Shown: positions 1 to 8,781, counted from the first letter of the stretch. The stretch is DNA of 12,922 nucleotides from Glomus cerebriforme (GCA_003550305.1 QKYT01000023.1:379910-392831); one strand, 5' to 3'. Translations and numbers: made by a program. Notes: a model not told the origin generated them from the sequence alone.

Positions 1-814
1 TTGTAAATATTCTCTTAAATTTTTATGCATATAATTCATTACAAGCATGTAATTTCCATCGGATGGATCTTTTGTCAGTCCATAACATGGTACTATTTGT
101 GCAAATTTATTACTTATAGTTAAATGAGATTTGCCCTAAAAAAAAAACAAAAATTCACAATGATTCAAAAATTTTCAAACATTTTTTCAAAAAAAAAAAA
201 TAAATAAATAAATAAATAAATACCTCCTCAAACCAACTTCTATTGGCACTTTCAACATTTTCTAACTTCTTGAGTACTACATTTTGGACTCCAAATCGAT
301 TTAATTTTTTCCCTTCATTACCCAATTCTTCATAACGTCCATCAATCCAAACTGCTGTATAAATTTCAGAACATCCACCTTTAGTTAAATATTTAATATT
401 TTGTAAATTATTATATGGNATCCATTCTACTANNCTATNTGGNNNAAGAGTTTCCATTTGACATNTTTGTATTAAATTATCAATGTCGTTATTTCCAGAN
501 GTCCAGTTTGAAAATTTTGTTTTTAAATAATTTCGAATACAATGTTCACAGTATAATGTAGCTAAACATTCAACTTGACAATTTTCACAAATTCTTTTTG
601 TTCCTTCATTAAAAAGAATTTTAAATTTGTCAAAATCTTTATTTAACACTTTTAATGCATTTGATTTTTCATCTTTTGTAANGGATTTGTCAGCAAGAAC
701 TGTTTGTTGTAAAAATTTAAATTGTTTGTCTACGTTATTTTGAATATCATAATCTATTAATGCATATGCTCTATTAATTGCAACAGAAACAAATTCTTTT
801 CGAATAGTAGTCAT
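1..814 (-). CDS. Protein kinase of the expanded Rhizophagus-type family, 5' part, cut by window edge
   Basis: Probable cytoplasmic kinase-like protein; partners and substrates unknown. I place the start at ATG 814-812, giving MTTIRKEF; the open frame continues upstream only into 5' leader. Exon 1 is 814-224 (197 codons), the intron 223-136 (GTATTT...TTTAG, 88 nt), and exon 2 135-1 adds 45 codons without a stop. Visible in order: a helical N-terminus; a Cys cluster C76, C79, C83, C89, C92 (CxxC-x3-C-x5-CxxC, zinc-binding-like); the glycine-rich loop near residues 143-152 (LTKGGCSEIY); the probable ATP-binding lysine K182 (VVLKKL); and in exon 2 a beta4-hinge region (YMLVMNYM) near residues 225-235. 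The catalytic loop and DFG lie beyond position 1, so activity cannot be judged. Ten ambiguous bases fall in exon 1. The whole pattern matches a very large family I recall from R. irregularis. Confident on family, not on function. Confidence 0.85.
201..222. repeat. (TAAA)n microsatellite inside the kinase intron
   Basis: About five tandem TAAA units, next to a poly-A run, just after the 5' splice site of the kinase intron on the minus strand. Its length probably varies between strains. Confidence 0.8.
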
Positions 815-875
815 GATTAAAATTTTTTCTATTAACTTGAAAATAAAAAAAAAAAGAAAAAATGAAGGAACGGAG

Positions 876-884
876 CTTTTTATA
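876..884 (-). promoter_or_regulatory. TATA box of the kinase gene
   Basis: Read on the minus strand this is TATAAAAAG, 62-70 nt upstream of the proposed ATG at 814. It is followed by a pyrimidine-rich leader, which fits a fungal core promoter. Position and consensus are the only evidence. Confidence 0.45.
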
Positions 885-1269
885 ACACAATTATTACGGA
901 AGTTGTACAAACAAATACGTTGTGTAACTCATAATTGTACGAAATTTTAGGATTATCTCGAATCGAATTTTTTTTCAAGGAATCTTATTTTTCGGATTAA
1001 TTACCATAATCATAACCTGTAAATGTATATGTTTTGGAAATAAAATTAGTTTTAGGATCATTCGGGAAAGAAACGAGAAACATAATTTAATAACTGTAAT
1101 AGATTTAATAATGTTAAGTAATTTAGATAATTGAATACTTTAAAAGTGAAAAATTATTATGATAGAAGATACCACTTAAATGTGAAGTGAAAATTATTTA
1201 GTTGTTTTTAAAAAAAATTATTATATATTTATTTATTTTACCAATCTTTGATTGTAAATTATAAATTGA
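885..1269. other. Gene-free A/T-rich upstream region of the kinase
   Basis: Every frame is broken by stops and I recognise no RNA gene. It holds the upstream control region of the minus-strand kinase. Nothing else in it can be supported. Confidence 0.6.
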
Positions 1270-1437
1270 ATTATAAAAGAAATTATTCAAAGTACTATCT
1301 TAAGCGATAATTTTTCTTTATCAGAATTGCTTGATCGTCGGTTTTATAGGACGAGTTTGCTTATTCTCTATAACGGCGGAAAACACTCTGACCAAAGAGT
1401 ATCTACTGTAGCTCTAATCAGCATATCTACATGCTGA
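1270..1437 (+). pseudogene. Remnant resembling an inositol polyphosphate kinase (IPK/IP6K family)
   Basis: A 56-codon open stretch bounded by stops, clearly less A/T-biased than its surroundings. It contains RRFYRTSLLILYNGG (codons from 1336). This resembles the RFYxxSLLxxYxG block that precedes the IDFAH motif in inositol polyphosphate kinases such as IP6K. The following codons (STVALISIS) lie where that motif would be, but its D-F-A-H residues are not present. After the TGA at 1435 the same frame gives SNxFGYSLCPR, with an internal stop, faintly like the family's PDxGYxFG block. If correct, only about 50-70 of the family's several hundred residues remain, with two stops, so it cannot encode an enzyme. 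The family call is from memory of the motif. Confidence 0.35.
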
Positions 1438-1617
1438 TCATTCGTTAAAACCAGACCATCAAATTAATTCGGATATTCTTTATGTCCGAGGTACTGTATA
1501 TCACCTTACATTAATGGTATTTCAAAAAGTTCAAAGGCTAAATATTCATAGTGAAAGAAAATTTATCAAATATTTCTATAATAAGTTAAATTCAAGATTT
1601 ATCTTAAACAGCGCTTA

Positions 1618-1740
1618 TTAGCCAATTACGAACAATGAGACAATTGAAGCATCAACACCGTATTGATCTACAGTACATATTAAACTAAGACCACGTGCAA
1701 TATCCCTTAAAATATCTTTTGCTAAAGTACTTTCACCTGC
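1618..1740 (-). pseudogene. Unidentified 40-codon reading-frame remnant
   Basis: On the minus strand a 40-codon open stretch runs to a TAA (1620-1618), with a balanced composition that looks protein-coding: it includes ESTLAKDILRDIARGLSLI and DQYGVDASIV. It is preceded by TTTAATATGCAG, a plausible 3' splice site, so it may be a single orphan exon. I do not recognise the family. Chance openness cannot be excluded at this length. Confidence 0.25.
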
Positions 1741-1790
1741 ATATTAAATTAATATACGATTAAGGACGAAGTAAAAGTGTTGAATAGTGA

Positions 1791-1922
1791 AATAAATACA
1801 CTGGTCACTGGATTCGTTTTAGTGAAAGAAATATGAGGTATATATATATAGCTTGTGATCAATTAAACCCATACTGCATATTAGTCGATCATGAAAAAAC
1901 ATCAATTAATAAAATGATTGTT
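1791..1922 (+). pseudogene. Unidentified 44-codon reading-frame remnant
   Basis: An open stretch between TGA (1788) and TAA (1923), without an early ATG, that includes TGHWIRFSERNMR and ACDQLNPYCILVDHEKTS. The residue mix, with Trp, His, Cys and few Lys/Asn runs, is unlike random translation of A/T-rich DNA. After the stop the frame continues with TKKFTELVVRSNT, which suggests one broken exon. I do not recognise the family. Confidence 0.25.
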
Positions 1923-2102
1923 TAAACAAAAAAATTCACTGAACTTGTAGTTAGAAGTAATACATATATTTATTTTTTGTTATATACCAAACACTACTCA
2001 TATGTAAAAAAAAAATCAAAAGCAAAAATCTATTATTTTGTTATCACCGACTGCGTTTATTGAACACTATGTAAAACAAAAACATATATTGACAGCAGTA
2101 AA

Positions 2103-2387
2103 ATGGCTTCGGTAATACTGAAACAAACTGGATCACAAAAGCCAATTAATAGCATGATTACATGGAGAAACACATTGACCCCGAGACGTAAGATTTGCCT
2201 CGAAAGGTAAAGGTAGTTCCTCCCGCTATTCTCCATTTATGATTTTGACGCAATTAGGTTTAAATATGTTGAATTACCATTAGTCAAATGGTTCCTTTCT
2301 TGTAATTTAGTGTGTTTAGTGAACGATTCAACTATTCCTCTGATGTCTCGCCATTGTGTATTACCTTTATGTCCAAGTATTCGTTAA
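2103..2387 (+). pseudogene. Cluster of short open stretches, probable decayed coding DNA
   Basis: Positions 2103-2210 encode a 35-residue ORF starting MASVILKQTGSQKP, and 2217-2384 are open for 56 codons, including DFDAIRFKYVELPLVKWF. A third phase over about 2190-2276 reads GKGSSSRYSPFMILTQLGL. Neighbouring frames each look coding for part of the stretch, as expected after insertions or deletions in an old gene. No family was recognised and no start or splice sites tie the pieces together. They could also be coincidental. Confidence 0.2.
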
Positions 2388-2616
2388 AATAAGGAACAGT
2401 TCAGACCTAATTTCGATTATTTATATATTGGAATGAATATCCTAAAAATTGATTTAAACTTAACAATAATAGAGATCGTGAAAACTTCCGGTTTTGGTAA
2501 AATATACCATATATAGCTGAAATTAAACATTAGTATGATTTATAAATTGTTTACAGTGTAGCAATTGCTTATTTGTCACATCCATACATAATAAATATAA
2601 ATAAATATTTATACAG

Positions 2617-2877
2617 TACGACGACAATTGATGCGTGATGATTAACGCGGTGAACTTGCAACTGCATTAATCAAAAAAGGTAATATTTGTCGCAAAGTAG
2701 TTAAATCTGCAGGTATTTTGACTATACATATTTATTTGGAAAACAAACTCCTTACTTTGTTATTATAATGATAAAAATAGTAAAACAGTCACAAAACGAT
2801 TTGTCCAAATTCTGCGTGCAAACTAAAAAGTTATCGGTTATGGTAATCTATAGTGAGTATAGTTTTTTCAGTAGTCT
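2617..2877 (+). pseudogene. Two-exon remnant with an internal stop
   Basis: A possible exon follows a TTTATACAG acceptor (ending 2616). It reads YRRQLMRDD, then a TAA stop at 2643-2645, then RGELATALIKKGN and RKVVKSA. A CAA-to-TAA change would explain the stop. A donor (GTATTT at 2713) and acceptor (AATAG ending 2780) define a 68-nt intron. Splicing keeps the frame into a second stretch, VKQSQNDLSKFCVQTKKL, open to about 2877. The kept frame across canonical splice sites is the main evidence for a former gene. I cannot name the family. Confidence 0.3.
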
Positions 2878-2960
2878 TTGTAAAAAAAAAAGTTGAAAAA
2901 GAAAAATAAACTAGATTAAAAACGGAACAAAATTTCTAAATTGGAAAAAAAAATTTTTAA

Positions 2961-2985
2961 AAATCATTTCTAAATGAAATGATTT
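2961..2985. repeat. Perfect 10-bp inverted repeat (hairpin) upstream of F-box gene 1
   Basis: AAATCATTTC and GAAATGATTT are exact reverse complements separated by TAAAT. It lies about 240 bp before the F-box gene 1 start. It could be a dimeric protein-binding site or a chance feature of A/T-rich DNA. Confidence 0.5.
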
Positions 2986-3220
2986 CAATAATTTGATAAT
3001 ACAACAATAACAATCATGTAATAATGTTTGTGTTAATAATCATTCATTTTAATCGCATATGTGCATGAAGGATATTTTCTTATACGCCACAATTCCTTAT
3101 ATCAACGTACTTTCCCCGTATTGTTTCATTGTGATTTTTTGTTTCCAAAACAAAAAAACAAATGTTATATATATATTCTTTTACGAAGAATTAAAAAAAA
3201 TAAAATTCTTTCTTATAACG

Positions 3221-5269
3221 ATGGGAATTGTATCGGAAATAAAGCGTCAAACTAAAAATATTAAAAATATCAGAAAATCTTTAAAATTCAATCTTCCCAA
3301 CAACAAGGATAAATCGATAATTGATTATATTCAAGAAACTGATAACCAATTATCCATACAAACCCTTCCAATAGATTGTCTCGAACGTATCTTTTCATAC
3401 ATTTCTACCGACACTTCAAATGACGCCTCAAATGACGCCTCAAATTACAACACCACAATCTCAAGCATAAACAACTCCCTTTTTAATTGCGCGAGAGTGA
3501 ATAAATTATGGAGCACTCTTGTAATTCCATTATTATGGCGTCGACCTTTTTTTAATGTGTTTGGAGATGAACAAAATTGTGTATTAATCAACACATTAAT
3601 ATTATTTCTTTCTGAACAAGAAAAAAATATTTTATTTAATCATCGATTAAAATTAGAAATGAAAAGTATTCAAGATAGAATACTTAAATTTAATTATCTA
3701 CAATTTATTAAAATATTTGATTATGATAATTTTATTAAATCAGTTCACAGATGGGTCGTAAGATATCCAAATACTTGTACAGAATTTGAAATATCACAAT
3801 TACTTACTCGATTACTTGGAAATATTTTATTTAATGAGAGTATGTTAAATGGTTTTAGATCTTTTAATTATTTTCGTGTTAAAATTTATGATAATTTTAA
3901 TTTTATTCCATTACATGAATTAAATCCTTCACAATCATTTGGTTGTTTAAATAATCTTAACCAATTAGAATATAGAAATCCTCATAAGGTTAATAAATTA
4001 AATTTAAACGAATTTCTTGATTTTTTTAAAATTATTATCTTTAATTGTAATAATTTAAAAAATATTTCTTTGGATGTTAGAAAGTTAGATAAGGATGATT
4101 GTGTGGAAATTGATTATTTTATTTCGAAATTATTATTAAATCAAAAGAGATTGGAAAATTTATCAATCAATTATTGTACTCCAATAATTTATGAATCAAT
4201 TTATAGACATTCTCATTCTTTAAATTATTTACATATTAAAGGAATTAATGATATTACTTCTTTACTTAAAATAATTACATCTTGTAAGGTATTACATACC
4301 TTAGAATTAGAACAAAGTTGGAAAAAAGATGATGATAATTTTAATTTTTCTTCGACTGATTTTACTACAAATTTACCTTTATCTCATACTACTCAACTTC
4401 AAATTAATCATCTTTATTTTAATTATGATGATATAAGATCGGAAATTTTTTTAATGTTACTTCTTGAAATGACAAATTTAAATTTGAAAACATTATCAAC
4501 AAAATTAATTACACAAAATATTTTACAATTACTTTCAACTTATTGTACGAACATAACTTCCTTAAATATTGCGAATAATCTTTCGCATATACTTTTTAAT
4601 TCTTTATTAAATCTTATCTCTTCTCTTCCTTTACGTCAATTATATTTGGAAATTCCTCATTCATGTTCTCGTGAATACTTGAATGTAGAGATTTATAAGT
4701 TAGCTTCTTCTTTACCAATCATGTTAGAAAATCTTTATTTAAAATGTCACATTTCCCCTGAATATTTAGATATTTTATTAAACAAATCACGTTCAAAAAT
4801 TAAATCATTATGGTTATATAACGTAACAGATTATTATATGGATTATTTAAAAATATTATATCAATATTCTCTTGTACCAAATAATCGTTTAAGGGATGTT
4901 AGATTTAATTGGAAAACATCGTTTAGTAATCAAAGAAGGAATAGAAGATCAAGTAGTCTCAGTTGTAGTGATGAAGAATTTCAAAAGACCATGTCTAAAC
5001 AATTGAAAGACGCTAGACAAAGTATTTTAAAAGGAAAAAGAAAGGAAAAGAAATTATCATTAGATAATGAAGATATTATTAAAGAACCGTTCATTATTAA
5101 TGGAGTAAAAGAATGTGTTTTCAGTTCTCATGGTAAGTAATCTTTAGTGTTTTTTTTTTTTTTTGAACGAAAATTTTTTATATAATTAATTAATCGATTA
5201 ATTTTATTTATATATATTTTTTTAGAATATGTTTTTGAAAGAAGATTGTGTGATTATAAAGATTATTAA
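3221..5269 (+). CDS. F-box protein 1 (Leu/Asn-rich, SCF adaptor type), two exons
   Basis: Probable substrate adaptor of an SCF ubiquitin ligase: the F-box should bind Skp1 and the leucine-rich C-terminal part the target, in cytoplasm or nucleus. Start ATG 3221 has good context (A at -3, G at +4). The F-box spans residues 49 to about 110 (LPIDCLERIFSYI ... LFNCARVNKLW ... IPLLWRRPF), stretched by an SNDA repeat. A long helical/leucine-rich region resembling irregular LRRs follows, with LLTRLLGN at 194-201. The C-terminus is basic (QRRNRRSSSL, KGKRKEKK). Reading on from HG ends at once at TAA 5138, but that stop overlaps a perfect donor, GTAAGT (5133). With acceptor TTTTTTAG (ending 5225) the intron is 93 nt, and exon 2 (5226-5269) adds EYVFERRLCDYKDY, for 651 aa. 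It is a paralogue of the F-box gene at 10107. Substrate unknown. Confidence 0.85.
3416..3448 (+). repeat. In-frame 12-bp tandem repeat (SNDA) inside the F-box
   Basis: TCAAATGACGCC occurs twice exactly (3416-3427, 3428-3439), followed by a partial copy, TCAAATTAC. It encodes SNDASNDASNY from residue 66, between the first and second F-box helices, so it lengthens a loop without breaking the frame. Confidence 0.9.
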
Positions 5270-5479
5270 TTATAGGGATATAGTGAATTACTGAATTGTA
5301 TATATATCATTCACATTTTTTTTTTATTTTTATTATGATTTATTATAAATTATTTTGTAAATATCAATCAATATTTATACTCATTTGTAGAATTTGTAAA
5401 TTTATTATCAAACATTAAATTATTGGTATATCATATATATTTATTTATACTACATTTTTATTTAAATGAATTTTGTCGA

Positions 5480-5596
5480 TGCCATGCATCATGCATATAC
5501 CGGCGGTATCCACGGACGTAAGTCTTCTACGCGCGTAAGATTCCACATGGCGCGCGCGCCGCCATTTAATCACATGACTTAAAAGAATATAAAAAA
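5480..5596 (+). promoter_or_regulatory. CpG-rich palindromic island followed by a TATA box
   Basis: In otherwise A/T-rich DNA, 5480-5563 is dense in CpG. It holds a 12-bp palindrome GGCGCGCGCGCC (5549-5560), a 10-bp palindrome TACGCGCGTA (5528-5537) and an ATACC/GGTAT repeat near 5497-5509. A TATA box, TATAAAAAA (5588-5596), lies about 28 bp downstream. The spacing is what a strong RNA polymerase II promoter would show, reading rightward. No intact gene follows. Confidence 0.4.
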
Positions 5597-5620
5597 TTGA
5601 GGTATTTTTCTAAATCAGCA

Positions 5621-5841
5621 ACGAACTCCTTTTTAAGGTAAGGACCTAACTTTTGGCGTTAATCGAGATCATTAAATACAAATTCGTTCATGTAATCCCC
5701 CTTTTTTTTAATAATCAATCGAATGAGCTAGTCATAAAAAGGTTGCATGTATTCTGCAGGTCGGTTTCACGTGATGCTATTAAAAATAAAAAAGTGGTGA
5801 AACGCACACCATATTACACCATTATTGATAGAACATTTTAA
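5621..5841 (+). other. Possible spliced transcript leader and short reading frame
   Basis: About 25-40 bp after the TATA box, CTTTTTAAG is followed by a donor, GTAAGG (5638), and 122 nt later by an acceptor, TTCTGCAG (ending 5759). The DNA beyond 5760 is open to the TAA at 5839 and reads SRDAIKNKKVVKRTPYYTI without an in-frame ATG. The first ATG after the acceptor (5774) gives only 8 codons. This could be a non-coding RNA or the 5' end of a decayed gene. Splice sites and position are the only evidence. Confidence 0.25.
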
Positions 5842-6533
5842 AAATTAAAAGAAAATCGATACAACAATACAATACAACAAAGAAATTAAATCTGATATCT
5901 CATGACTGTCACAAGTATGATGTCAATATTGTTCTAGAATTCTGCTTGTCAACGCCATCATCACAAAAACATAATACTATTAATGCGTTGGATCTACATC
6001 AGAGTTCAAGATCATCTTGTTGTATCAACGGAACAAACTTCATTAGGAAATTTTAATACTTTTTAACATTATGTTATCAATCATCAAAATCACAAAACTT
6101 TGTTACAAATAATTTTTGGCGCTGGTCTATTATTATTATTATAACTTGTCCTACCATATAACGCTTGTCAGATTTTGATGCTTTTATAAATTCAAATCAA
6201 AATGATAATGATAAGCTTAAATCAAATTTTTTTTAGAAAGGAAAATTTTTATTAATTTTAGGATAAAATTTAAATAAATTTATTCTAACTCTTTTTTTAT
6301 TTTCATTCGGTATGATCCGACCGCTCTTCCGCCGATCGACCGATCGATGTTTATGGCTGGCGTAATTTGATCGATGAATCCATCTGTAGGATCTTTAAAA
6401 CATTGAAACCGAAAATGTTGATTTGGTGATAATACATTTAAAATTACCAAAAAGGATCCTTAAAGATTCATATTAATTGTCTCTTTAGTCATTTAATATA
6501 AAGGAAACACAGCCTTTTCCTGACTATATATAA
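5842..6533. other. Stretch without an intact gene, with a second CpG-rich patch
   Basis: Only short open stretches occur, for example a Ser-rich one near 5950-6050. Positions 6308-6375 form a second GC-rich patch with CGATCGACCGATCGATG, made of overlapping CGATCG palindromes. An imperfect hairpin near 6487-6526 pairs TAGTCA with TGACTA and AGGAAA with TTTCCT. I see no RNA gene. Confidence 0.4.
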
Positions 6534-6641
6534 TCAATCATCACATCTAGAGTGTACAGTCCTTTTGATGACCTATCGTTTAAGCGTCTGTATCACGACA
6601 TGCAAGATGAGGATTGGGAGATTACAATTGAATGCGTTTGT
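6534..6641 (+). pseudogene. Short coding-like remnant
   Basis: A 36-codon open stretch containing VYSPFDDLSFKRLYHDM and DEDWEITIEC, ended by TAA 6642. The acidic, Trp/Tyr-containing composition looks like real protein rather than translated A/T-rich spacer. There is no suitable start and no continuation, and I do not recognise the family. Confidence 0.25.
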
Positions 6642-6798
6642 TAATTTGATCGGTAGATTTAGAAACGTCCCCATTGTTTAAATCATTATATTATTAAATC
6701 GGGAGATCTTTGGTTTTATAGCGATTCTTACGCTTTGTTGTTTTATTATATTACAATCATTTGCTTTTAATATTTAAAACTATACATAAAAAATTTTC

Positions 6799-6818
6799 AT
6801 ATAGCAAAGTTGCTATAT
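6799..6818. repeat. Perfect 9-bp inverted repeat
   Basis: ATATAGCAA and TTGCTATAT are exact reverse complements with a 2-nt loop. It lies 160 bp beyond the stop of the minus-strand membrane protein gene, so it could form a hairpin in that gene's 3' untranslated RNA. A direct repeat of TTGTACA follows near 6844-6861. Confidence 0.5.
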
Positions 6819-6978
6819 TGATAAATTGATATAAAGTATATAATGTTGTACATACTTTGTACATTAAAAAAAAAAAATCTTTTCATAAACGCTTAATTCC
6901 AATCCACCACGATCACCATTTATACTATTATACTATTTTACATCAAAAATTAACGCAAAGAAATATAAATGTGTTTAG

Positions 6979-7875
6979 CTAATGTCTTCTACTTTCATGA
7001 TTACGTTGAATTGTATCATAATAAGCAGTATAAATAGCCGGCATTATTGGAGGAAATGGAGCGAAAGGCTCAACTTTAACATCCCTAAATTATAAAGAAA
7101 AAAAAAAAAGAATCAAATTAATTTTTGAATGAAATAAAAATTCTTCAACGATAAATGATTTGTAAATAACGTACCTTCTGTTCATATTCCACCAATATTG
7201 AGTTTCAGAAGTTGAAGCGTAAACATCACCATTATCGTTATAGAATTTTAATCCCCAAGCAGTAGATCCATCAACGTGAGAGATGAGATAATATGATGTT
7301 TCGTTTGCAAGTTCACATCTTCTAAATATATTTCCATTGAAAATCCAATTCCATGTAATTTTATAATCACATAATTCTGGAATTATCAAATCGAATAATT
7401 CTGAATCTTTAGAAGTATAATTAAAAGGATCCCGTTTGAACGAAATGTGAACGTCATTCATCCAAAAACTTAGAGAAGAAACTGCAGTTTTTACGGGGAA
7501 TAAATCATCATAGGTAATATTTTGTCGATATTCAAGAACTTCATAATTTCCAAGAGTCCAAGAAGATGATACCGATACAATTTCTGCTAATAAAACATAT
7601 TCCGGTTGGTCATCACCGTTGAATTCTACTGGTAAAGTTTCAACTAAATAACCAAAATGTAAAAAGCTCTTATGACTTAGTAAGTACTGATAAGGTACGG
7701 AAGAAATATCATTTGGTAAATCACGATAAGCAATATCATGTGGTGATATAAACATTAATACCACTATTGCCAAGGCAATCACAAAACATATTATAGTAAA
7801 AGCTTTTTGTAAAAAACTTATATCTTCTTCATCGTCATCAAATGGGATGAGTGGACTTCTTTCATTAAATGACAT
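6979..7875 (-). CDS. Single-pass membrane protein with vacuolar-type dileucine signal, two exons
   Basis: Function unknown; probably a type II protein of the vacuolar/endosomal membrane. Start ATG 7875-7873. Exon 1 is 7875-7175; the intron is 7174-7085 (GTACGT...AATTTAG, 90 nt); exon 2 is 7084-6979, ending TAG, for 268 aa. The intron separates MNR from RDVKVEPFAPFPP. The N-terminus, NERSPLIP (residues 4-11), fits the acidic dileucine signal [DE]xxxL[LI]. An acidic stretch DDDEED (13-18) and one membrane segment at about 22-44 follow. The C-terminal domain is predicted lumenal, with N-glycosylation sequons at N119, N152 and N191 and cysteines C169 and C187. It looks beta-rich and aromatic (YYLISHVDG, QYWWNMNRR); a tubby/LURP-like fold is possible but I cannot show it. 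The exon 2 tail is Pro/Tyr-rich. It is divergent from the secreted-protein gene at 8863. Confidence 0.8.
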
Positions 7876-7885
7876 TATCTTTTTA

Positions 7886-7958
7886 AACTTTTTTTTTTTT
7901 TTTTTNTTTTTTTTTTNNANTTTTTTTTTNNAAAAAAAAAAAAAAAAAAAAAAAAAAG
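7886..7958. other. Poly-T/poly-A junction with unresolved bases
   Basis: A long T run containing ambiguous bases (7906, 7917, 7918, 7920, 7930, 7931) turns directly into an A run of about 27. The arms are complementary. This is either a real homopolymer hairpin in the leader of the minus-strand gene or a joint where the assembler could not resolve homopolymers. True length and even contiguity are uncertain. Confidence 0.6.
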
Positions 7959-8781
7959 ACGGAGGTTTTTTTTTATTTTTATGGAATCAAATGGTATTAT
8001 ATATATATATATTGTAATCATGTGAGTATTTTGTGTTACAGAAATCGAAGGATTTATTATTTTTTTTCAAAAATGACATAGTACACATGAAAATGAATAA
8101 TAAATAATTATTTTAGATGATAAATAATGATCGTTACATGTTTTTTAATGAAAAAAGAAACCAAGTGTTGCAATTCAATATTTTTGTTAAATTTTGAGAA
8201 TTATCACTCTTTTTATGTATTTAAAATCATATAGGATATATTTGTTAATCATTTGTGTAGCAAATGTAACATGATGCAATGATATTCCGATAAATAGCTA
8301 TCATTTCTCCCCAAAATCTAATCGCATGATGTTGACGGCGTGCCGTGTCGTGCCACATTCACATTTTATGGGTCTATGGTACACATACTTTAACCTTCTA
8401 ACCAGAAAGTGATTAGTTGCTAGTCATCTTATGTAGTGTTTATTGAACATCGTCTATTTTTTTAATCCTTAACATCCGATTCGTTACCGCAGTTGACAAT
8501 TTTGGATTTAACCATAAATCGTAAAAAATTGATCTTTGTTTCTTTTCCGTACTCTAAAAAAAAAATATTTGTACGACAAAGAATAGCTATTTATATAATT
8601 ATATTATGTCAACCCCTAAAAAAGATTGTTTTTTTTTTCCCTAAAGAAACTCGTTTCAAATTCTGTTTTTCTTTAATTAATAATAATAATTATTATTTTT
8701 ATGATGTTTATTTATGCTTTTTTTTTATGAAATTTGTAAATATAAAATTAATTTTTTTAAAAAAAAAAACTATTTATGTTA
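7959..8781. promoter_or_regulatory. Shared divergent upstream region
   Basis: This separates the minus-strand membrane protein gene from the plus-strand secreted protein gene, so it should hold both promoters. A TATATATATATA run near 7999-8012 could serve the minus-strand gene. A small GC-rich patch, GACGGCGTGCCGTGTCGTGCC (about 8333-8353), includes the hairpin ACGGC-GT-GCCGT. The open frame at 8493-8798 is homopolymer-rich and not protein-like. Confidence 0.4.

Noticed and set aside
155..223. C-terminal continuation of the kinase frame past 224
   Set aside because: Translation of intron sequence (poly-Phe/Leu) after a clear GTATTT donor; the family sequence resumes at 135.
815..910. N-terminal extension of the kinase to an upstream ATG near 910
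   Set aside because: It would translate through the TATA box and a poly-pyrimidine leader; the usual family start is MTTIRKEF.
3061..3255. 64-codon open frame overlapping the start of F-box gene 1
   Set aside because: Different phase from the real gene, begins with GTG and has no recognisable content.
8683..8700. Palindromic AATAATAATTATTATT
   Set aside because: A simple A/T microsatellite turning over; no reason to see a specific site.
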